Below are positions 59,281-64,000 of a DNA stretch of 64,000 bases, one piece after another. The notes under the pieces are model-generated. The model was not told the origin of the DNA and did not search any database. It worked only from the letters and a program-made list of their open reading frames with translations. The translations under genes and the position numbers were made by a program. The stretch lies in NCBI RefSeq assembly GCF_035222275.1, contig NW_026946359.1:5580001-5644000 (forward strand). The letters run 5' to 3'. Origin of the DNA: Podospora bellae-mahoneyi (taxonomy: Eukaryota; Ascomycota; Sordariomycetes; Sordariales; Podosporaceae). Numbering within the stretch: position 1 is the stretch's first letter; each line of letters opens with the position of its first letter.

Positions 59281-59286
59281 CCACTC
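58169..59286. other. Upstream of the 364-aa gene and 3' flank of the DUF8035 gene
   Basis: About 1.1 kb without a supportable gene. A run of about 15 ATC units lies at 59236-59281, just before the minus-strand stop codon at 59287. Confidence 0.6.
59236..59281 (-). repeat. (GAT)n directly after the DUF8035 gene stop codon
   Basis: On the mRNA strand about 15 GAT units start some six nt after the TAG at 59289..59287. The repeat stays in frame with the protein, so readthrough would add a poly-Asp tail. Confidence 0.88.
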
Positions 59287-62118
59287 CTAGTCCCTCCTCT
59301 CCCGATAAGACCTCCTCGACTTGCCACCATACTCATCATCATCATCTGACTCGTACCTGTGGCTACGATGTCTGTCCCCCCTCTCCCGGCGGTCATCCTC
59401 ATCCCGGTCCCGTCTGCTGTGCTGACGGTGCCTCCTCTTCTTGTCGTCATCTTCCTCCCTGTCATCGTCTTTTCCCTTCTCAGCTTCATACTCTTTCCGA
59501 CGACGCTCTATGATTTCAAAATCCTCTGTCAGCATACTACTCTCACTGTAATTATCACTGTCTGAATCATCATCGAAGGGGTAGTAGGTACCTCTCAGAG
59601 TAGCCGTGGCGTCGGCGTACGCCTGAATCTCCTCCTTGCTCAGCACCCTCAGCACAATGACGAAGTCGTCTCTAACTTCGAACCGCTCTTTGCCAATGGT
59701 GAGAGCCTCGGGATTGACCATCTTCCTGCTGATCTTGGTCCACCTGGCTCCAGGAGGCACGTTGGCCTTGGTCTTGTCATCCTTGTGAGGCGCAACGCCC
59801 TCCCGGACCGGGTTGGGTTCTTCCGGGAACTTGGGCTTGGGCTGCTTGAGAATGCCCTTGATGGGCTTCTTCTCTGGCTCCTTCTCCTTGGGAGGGTCGA
59901 CGACACGGACAGTTCTGTCGGTCGAGGAAGGGGGTGTGATCTCGCCGCTGCTGCGGCGGCTTCCGACTCTGCTGGAGTCTTCCTTAACAACCATGGCCGA
60001 GTCGTCCTCGCGGTCACGCTTGTCGACAGGGGAAGGTCTGCGCTCGGGAGAGGGCTCCCTCACGGCGGGAATTTCCGGCTTGAACGAGCTGGCCTTATCC
60101 TTTTCTTCAGTCTCGGCCAGCTTGGCCTTGAGTTCAGCCAAACCAGCTGTGTCGTTGGGGTTGAAGGCCGACGAAGCAGCTCTTGGCCGGCGACGAATTG
60201 GTCTGCTCTTGCCGTCCTCTTCCCGGTCTGCCTGGACGGGCACGTTATCGGCATTGGCCTTGGAATCATTCTCCGGCCTCTTGCGGTCGGGCTCAATAGG
60301 TGCCGGTGGCTCATTGCGAGCAGTCTTTTCGCGTTCCTTTTCACGCTCCCTCTCGCGATCTCTATCACGCTCTCTATCACGCTCTCTATCACGCTCTCTA
60401 TCACGCTCTCTCTCTCGCTCCCTCTCCCTTTCCCGTTCCCTCTCGCGATCTCTCTCTCGCTCCCTTTCTCTGTCCCTCTCACGATCCCGTTCACGATCTC
60501 TGTCACGATCACGGTCCGTCGGATGCTCTACAATCTCAAAGTCCTCATCGCCGAGAAGTGGCTCCTTACGAGGAGGCCTAGAGTAAGCAGACTCAGAGTC
60601 ACCGTATCTCCGACGGTCGTCCTCTTCATCTCTGTATCTCCTGGATGGCGAATCGTTCTTTTCATCTTTTCTGCCTTGCAAAGCAGCCCCGATGCCGAGG
60701 GACGCAGCGGCAATGCCAATGCCAGCAGCGAGTGGGTCAACCTTGGCCTTTCGGCCATCACGATCACGTTCGTCCTCCGAAGGCGGTGACCTGTTGTGCC
60801 TCCTTCTGTCTCGGTCGTAGTCGTCATCGATGGCGTACTCGTGGTCACGATCACGGCGCTCCCTCCGCTCTCGATCATCGTGATCGCGACGGATGACTTC
60901 CAAATCGTCGTCTGATCTCCTCCTCACCTCGCGATCTCCATAGTCCCGGCGTGGTTCCCGGCGTCGGTCGTCATGGTAGATCCGGTCAGGGGGCCGGCGG
61001 GGTTCGTCGAGGGCTGATTCCACGCGGAGGCCAAACCCTCGACTGGCGACATCGTCTTGGAAGTATCCCCGATCACGGTCAAAGTCGTCATAGTAGTCAT
61101 CATAGTGGCCGGCGCGTGGCGGACCATTTTCGAGGAGATTTAGTGGGCGAGTGCTGGGAATGCCGTGTGGTTCCGACATGGGGCTGCCAGGCGGGCCTTC
61201 GATGGCCAGGCCAGATCGCCTGGCGTCCGGTGCACCAGGCATGCGTACACCAGCACCATCGTAGATGCCACCAGCCGCTGGCATTGTCGGAGCTCGGTTG
61301 ATCTTGTCAAGACCCCAGGTGGTAGGCGGTGGTCCTTGACGAACCCGCCTCCCTTCATTTTGTTCGTATGGGCGGCCCATGGCGAGGTCGGTGCTGACAC
61401 TGACGGTAGGGCGGTAGTATCGATCCAGACTCTCTCGTCGTCTGCGCGGTCGGTCGTGCTCGAGATCGTAGCGAGCAAGCTCACTTGGCTTAGTATACTC
61501 GAAGCCATCGTCCTCGTAGTCGACCGTGTTGGAGCGAGGGGGCCCGGTGTAGACGGGGCGAGTTCGGTATGGATCTCCCCCGCCGCGTGGGAGCCTGTCG
61601 GTTTCTGTCCTCTCCTTCAGCCGCCGGTACTCGTCGTCATCCATGGCGGCGCTGAAGGGAGCAGGGCCTCCGGGTGTGCGGCCTCGGTTGGCCGAGACGG
61701 CGGGCTGAGTGTAATACTGCCCCTCGTCGCTTGATCGGTAGGGGTCACGGGAGTCACGAGAGGGGCTGTTGGACCTGGGAGCGGCGGGTGGGTGCTTGGT
61801 GGTAACAATGATCGGCCGCTTGTTTGCAGAGTCGATGATGCGATCACGAGGGCCGTCCTTGACGCTGGTGCTTCTCGCAACGGGCTCTTTTCTCACGGCG
61901 TACGAAGTAGCGCTGACAGGAACGGCAGTAGGACGGTAGTCGTCGGATGGTCTCGTCAAACCCTCATGGAGGGATGCTGTCATGCTATGGATATCGCCGC
62001 TGTAGAGAGGATAGCCGGGACTGTGTGTCACGGGCAACGAAGCTCGTGCTGGATTGTAGATGGGAGGGGACCGTCTTCCCACGGCCCCCGAGTATCGGTA
62101 TCTGGCTGGGTCGGCCAT
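59287..62118 (-). CDS. Large charged DUF8035-type protein with Arg-Glu/Arg-Asp repeat region
   Basis: A single uninterrupted frame of 943 aa from the ATG at 62118. The N-terminal half is polar and Pro/Arg/Tyr-rich. A Gly/Ala hydrophobic patch (VDPLAAGIGIAAASLGIGAAL) lies near residues 455-480. It is followed by a long RD/RE repeat (about 535-600) coded by an imperfect 12-bp satellite. The C-terminal part has the ordered block expected of the fungal DUF8035 group: VPPGARWTKISRKMVNPEAL, RFEVRDDFVIVLRVLSKEEI, about residues 785-850. An acidic/basic tail ends the protein. RE/RD-rich tracts resemble splicing-factor or nuclear-body proteins, but no RNA-binding domain is visible. Function is unknown. 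The DUF name is from memory of the motif and is less certain than the coding call. Confidence 0.85.
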   Translation of the reverse strand: MADPARYRYSGAVGRRSPPIYNPARASLPVTHSPGYPLYSGDIHSMTASLHEGLTRPSDDYRPTAVPVSATSYAVRKEPVARSTSVKDGPRDRIIDSANKRPIIVTTKHPPAAPRSNSPSRDSRDPYRSSDEGQYYTQPAVSANRGRTPGGPAPFSAAMDDDEYRRLKERTETDRLPRGGGDPYRTRPVYTGPPRSNTVDYEDDGFEYTKPSELARYDLEHDRPRRRRESLDRYYRPTVSVSTDLAMGRPYEQNEGRRVRQGPPPTTWGLDKINRAPTMPAAGGIYDGAGVRMPGAPDARRSGLAIEGPPGSPMSEPHGIPSTRPLNLLENGPPRAGHYDDYYDDFDRDRGYFQDDVASRGFGLRVESALDEPRRPPDRIYHDDRRREPRRDYGDREVRRRSDDDLEVIRRDHDDRERRERRDRDHEYAIDDDYDRDRRRHNRSPPSEDERDRDGRKAKVDPLAAGIGIAAASLGIGAALQGRKDEKNDSPSRRYRDEEDDRRRYGDSESAYSRPPRKEPLLGDEDFEIVEHPTDRDRDRDRERDRERDRERERERDRERERERERERERERDRERDRERDRERDRDREREREKEREKTARNEPPAPIEPDRKRPENDSKANADNVPVQADREEDGKSRPIRRRPRAASSAFNPNDTAGLAELKAKLAETEEKDKASSFKPEIPAVREPSPERRPSPVDKRDREDDSAMVVKEDSSRVGSRRSSGEITPPSSTDRTVRVVDPPKEKEPEKKPIKGILKQPKPKFPEEPNPVREGVAPHKDDKTKANVPPGARWTKISRKMVNPEALTIGKERFEVRDDFVIVLRVLSKEEIQAYADATATLRGTYYPFDDDSDSDNYSESSMLTEDFEIIERRRKEYEAEKGKDDDREEDDDKKRRHRQHSRRDRDEDDRRERGDRHRSHRYESDDDDEYGGKSRRSYRERRD
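60359..60408 (-). repeat. 12-bp coding minisatellite (RERD-type)
   Basis: Four near-identical 12-bp units (CTCTATCACGCT on the plus strand) sit inside a wider degenerate array at about 60345-60515, coding alternating Arg-Glu and Arg-Asp in the DUF8035-type protein. Confidence 0.9.
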
Positions 62119-64000
62119 TTTATTGTTGCTAGTAGCTAGAATCCCACCAGCAACGGACGAACAAGAGGCGATTGAGTCAACGAGGGGTATCTCAACAAGC
62201 GGCCAGAAAGAGCTCTAGCAAAAAAGCGGTGGGATAAGTGAGGGGAAGGTTGAGAAGAAACAGGCAAGGTAGGTCAATGGAGGTGCGGTATAAGGTGTGT
62301 GTGGCCGTCTCTCTCTCCCCAGGCTGCCCGTCGGGGGCGCAGCGTAAGCTGGTTGGAAGGAGATGGAGACCTCCGTCGGCGGTGTGCGCAGGCGGGGTTA
62401 TTGCTCAGAAAGTTCGTGTGTGTGTGTGAGTGATGGCGGGGCTCTCTCTCCTTGACAATGTAAGCCTGCCTTGCCCCTCCTACTTATTCAGAAACACCCC
62501 GGCCCTGGTCGGCAGCACAACGCAGCTTTGCTTCCACAGATGCTGATGGAAGACTCGAGTTCGATCAAAATGCGGATTTCTGCTGATTGGGTCGCAGGGA
62601 GGAGACGGTGAGAAAAAGAGGGCGGACGAGTGGTGTTCCGCCGCCGTGGGGTCGCAGTACAGGCCTTCGAGGAAAGCAGTCCGTGGGGTAATTAATTCGA
62701 TTCGACTGTTTGACGGGACGAGCTGTGAGCGGTCGGTTGGTGTTTGTGTGCGTGCGTGTGTGGTGTCGTGTGGAGGAATTGATCGAATAAAAGACGCTTC
62801 CGTTATATGACCCGGGTCATCTGTGTCTTCTTGCTGTGTGCTTCCAGGGAATGCGACCAAGGTGGGGTGCCGTGTCCGCCTGATGCCCAATCCTCCGTCC
62901 TCTCCCTTCACAGGCCGAGTTGCCTCTCTTGGTCACCTTTGTCTTGCCCCACACCTACCACTATGTACTGGACTGTGTGTACCTTTCTCGATCTTCAGTC
63001 TCCCGGCAGGAGACGATAGGACAAGGCTGTGACGGATGTGACAGCCTACACAAGCGACACAGAACGAGCTGAAGCTGGGCTGCAGGTGTTGTGTATAGTG
63101 AGACGATAGTCAATATTCGCAATCAGCCGTGGGACGAGGCAATATGGCAACTTGTCAGTAGCCGGGCACGCAGGGAGGAGATGCCGGCTGCCGTGGACGA
63201 GGAACTTCCAGCTTGGGAACAGGTCCCGGTTGGCTTGTAGGCTGTCTCACGCATAGCTAGCCTCTGTTGTTGCAGAATTGCCCGGTTCTCTTTTGCCTTT
63301 GGGACTACGAGGTATACTATACCTTCAAATCTCTCTAGGTGCAGTAGATGGCGCATGCTCCCCCTTTGGACACGGCCTGATGTGATTTCGTCGTGGAAAT
63401 GTCTCGCCGGCAGGGCACCGACGAGGGTTTCGGAGTGGTTTGCCTGCCTTATGTGTGGACCCGACCGGGGGTCAGCCCACCAGCGCCAATGAGAGTGGAG
63501 ATCCGGCTTTGCGGGCTGTTATTCTATCATCAGGTGGTCATAGCTTTCAAGGTGAAGAGATGACGTCCGTCGTCGACAGCAACGTCTCGTGGTCGATGGA
63601 CCCTAAGATTGATTGTTTCTTTGCATCACGAGCGCTTGTGATTACATGAGAATTATTCTAGGCTGCTTGTTTTTTTTTGCCGCATCTATTTGAATATCAC
63701 CATGACGCACCTAGGGTCCAGCGATCCTCCGATCGTACGGAGTACACGACACACAAATGCTTCTTAGCATCTTCACCATCCACACCGTTGACCTCACCTT
63801 GGAGTCCAAAATCTCGCAAATGGGAATTCTAAACACCTCGTGTGGACAGGATGCCATGAATACACACAGCTGGACTTACGATAACCACCTCCATTGCCCG
63901 CCGATGCTATGAATCCCACAGCCAAGCACACCACTTGCGTTGCAAAAGTGCACGAGTGGCAAACTTTTATACAGCCTCTGGTGACGAGTTATGCAGTAGT
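62119..64000. other. Right-hand intergenic region
   Basis: The first 600-700 bp are the likely promoter and leader of the minus-strand DUF8035 gene. I see no gene, tRNA or repeat of note in the rest. The last few hundred bases could belong to a gene beyond the window. Confidence 0.55.

Noticed and set aside
59785-60789. 334-codon plus-strand frame rich in Ser/Leu
   Set aside because: Antisense of the Arg/Glu/Asp-rich DUF8035-type gene.
8073-62118. The genes as one metabolic or defence cluster
   Set aside because: Products are unrelated housekeeping, secretory and regulatory proteins with separate promoters and mixed orientation; there is no backbone synthase or shared pathway.
1-64000. Virus-like elements, LTR elements, LINEs, DNA transposases, CRISPR arrays and dispersed 5S rRNA
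   Set aside because: I looked for reverse transcriptase, integrase and transposase motifs, long terminal repeats and 5S-like sequence and saw none; the only element-like structure is the small palindrome at 5868-5988.

Overview
The window is nuclear DNA from a filamentous ascomycete, most likely a sordariomycete and probably Sordariales. Reasons: introns of about 50-90 nt with GTRNGT donors and CTAAC/CTGAC branch sites, a spliced nuclear tRNA-Pro, a Medusa/ACON-3 conidiation regulator, a SUN-family wall protein, a fungal Mediator Med12 subunit, and long CT-rich leaders. No virus-like element, rRNA or CRISPR array was seen. Species assignment is not possible from sequence reading alone.

Layout. 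1-3.1 kb: the start of a VPS10 sorting receptor and a SUN wall protein, both on the minus strand. 3.1-8.1 kb: an almost geneless stretch with a 121-bp near-palindrome. 8.1-20.1 kb: a dense block holding a C2H2 zinc-finger factor, DGAT2, a small membrane protein, a type-B carboxylesterase, a PQ-loop vacuolar transporter (minus) and a secreted S1/P1 nuclease. 20.1-23.3 kb: mostly noncoding, with one weak 81-codon candidate. 23.3-25.1 kb: a secreted Asn-rich protein. 26.7-28.3 kb: a broken aspartic peptidase gene. 28.95 kb: tRNA-Pro(AGG) with a 19-nt intron. 29.96-30.19 kb: a 53-aa secreted peptide gene. 30.98-31.57 kb: a four-exon gene for the ER protein Asterix (UPF0139). 33.1-38.0 kb: MED12. 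38.0-47.2 kb: the largest gene-poor stretch. 47.2-55.3 kb: the Medusa (medA/acon-3) locus with a proposed multi-exon AUG-free leader, a 2.66-kb intron and an 803-nt intron. 56.2-62.1 kb: an NTF2-like protein, an Asn-rich protein of unknown role and a large DUF8035-type protein. 62.1-64 kb: nothing recognised.

Functionally the genes are unrelated housekeeping, secretory and regulatory loci, not a cluster. Themes are secretion and the cell surface (VPS10, SUN, esterase, nuclease, Asn-rich protein, 53-aa peptide), lipid and vacuole function (DGAT2, PQ-loop) and transcription (zinc finger, Med12, Medusa). I found no convincing new biological system. The most unusual region is the Medusa locus. 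Intron borders were placed by eye from splice motifs and reading-frame continuity; every multi-exon coding total given here is divisible by three.
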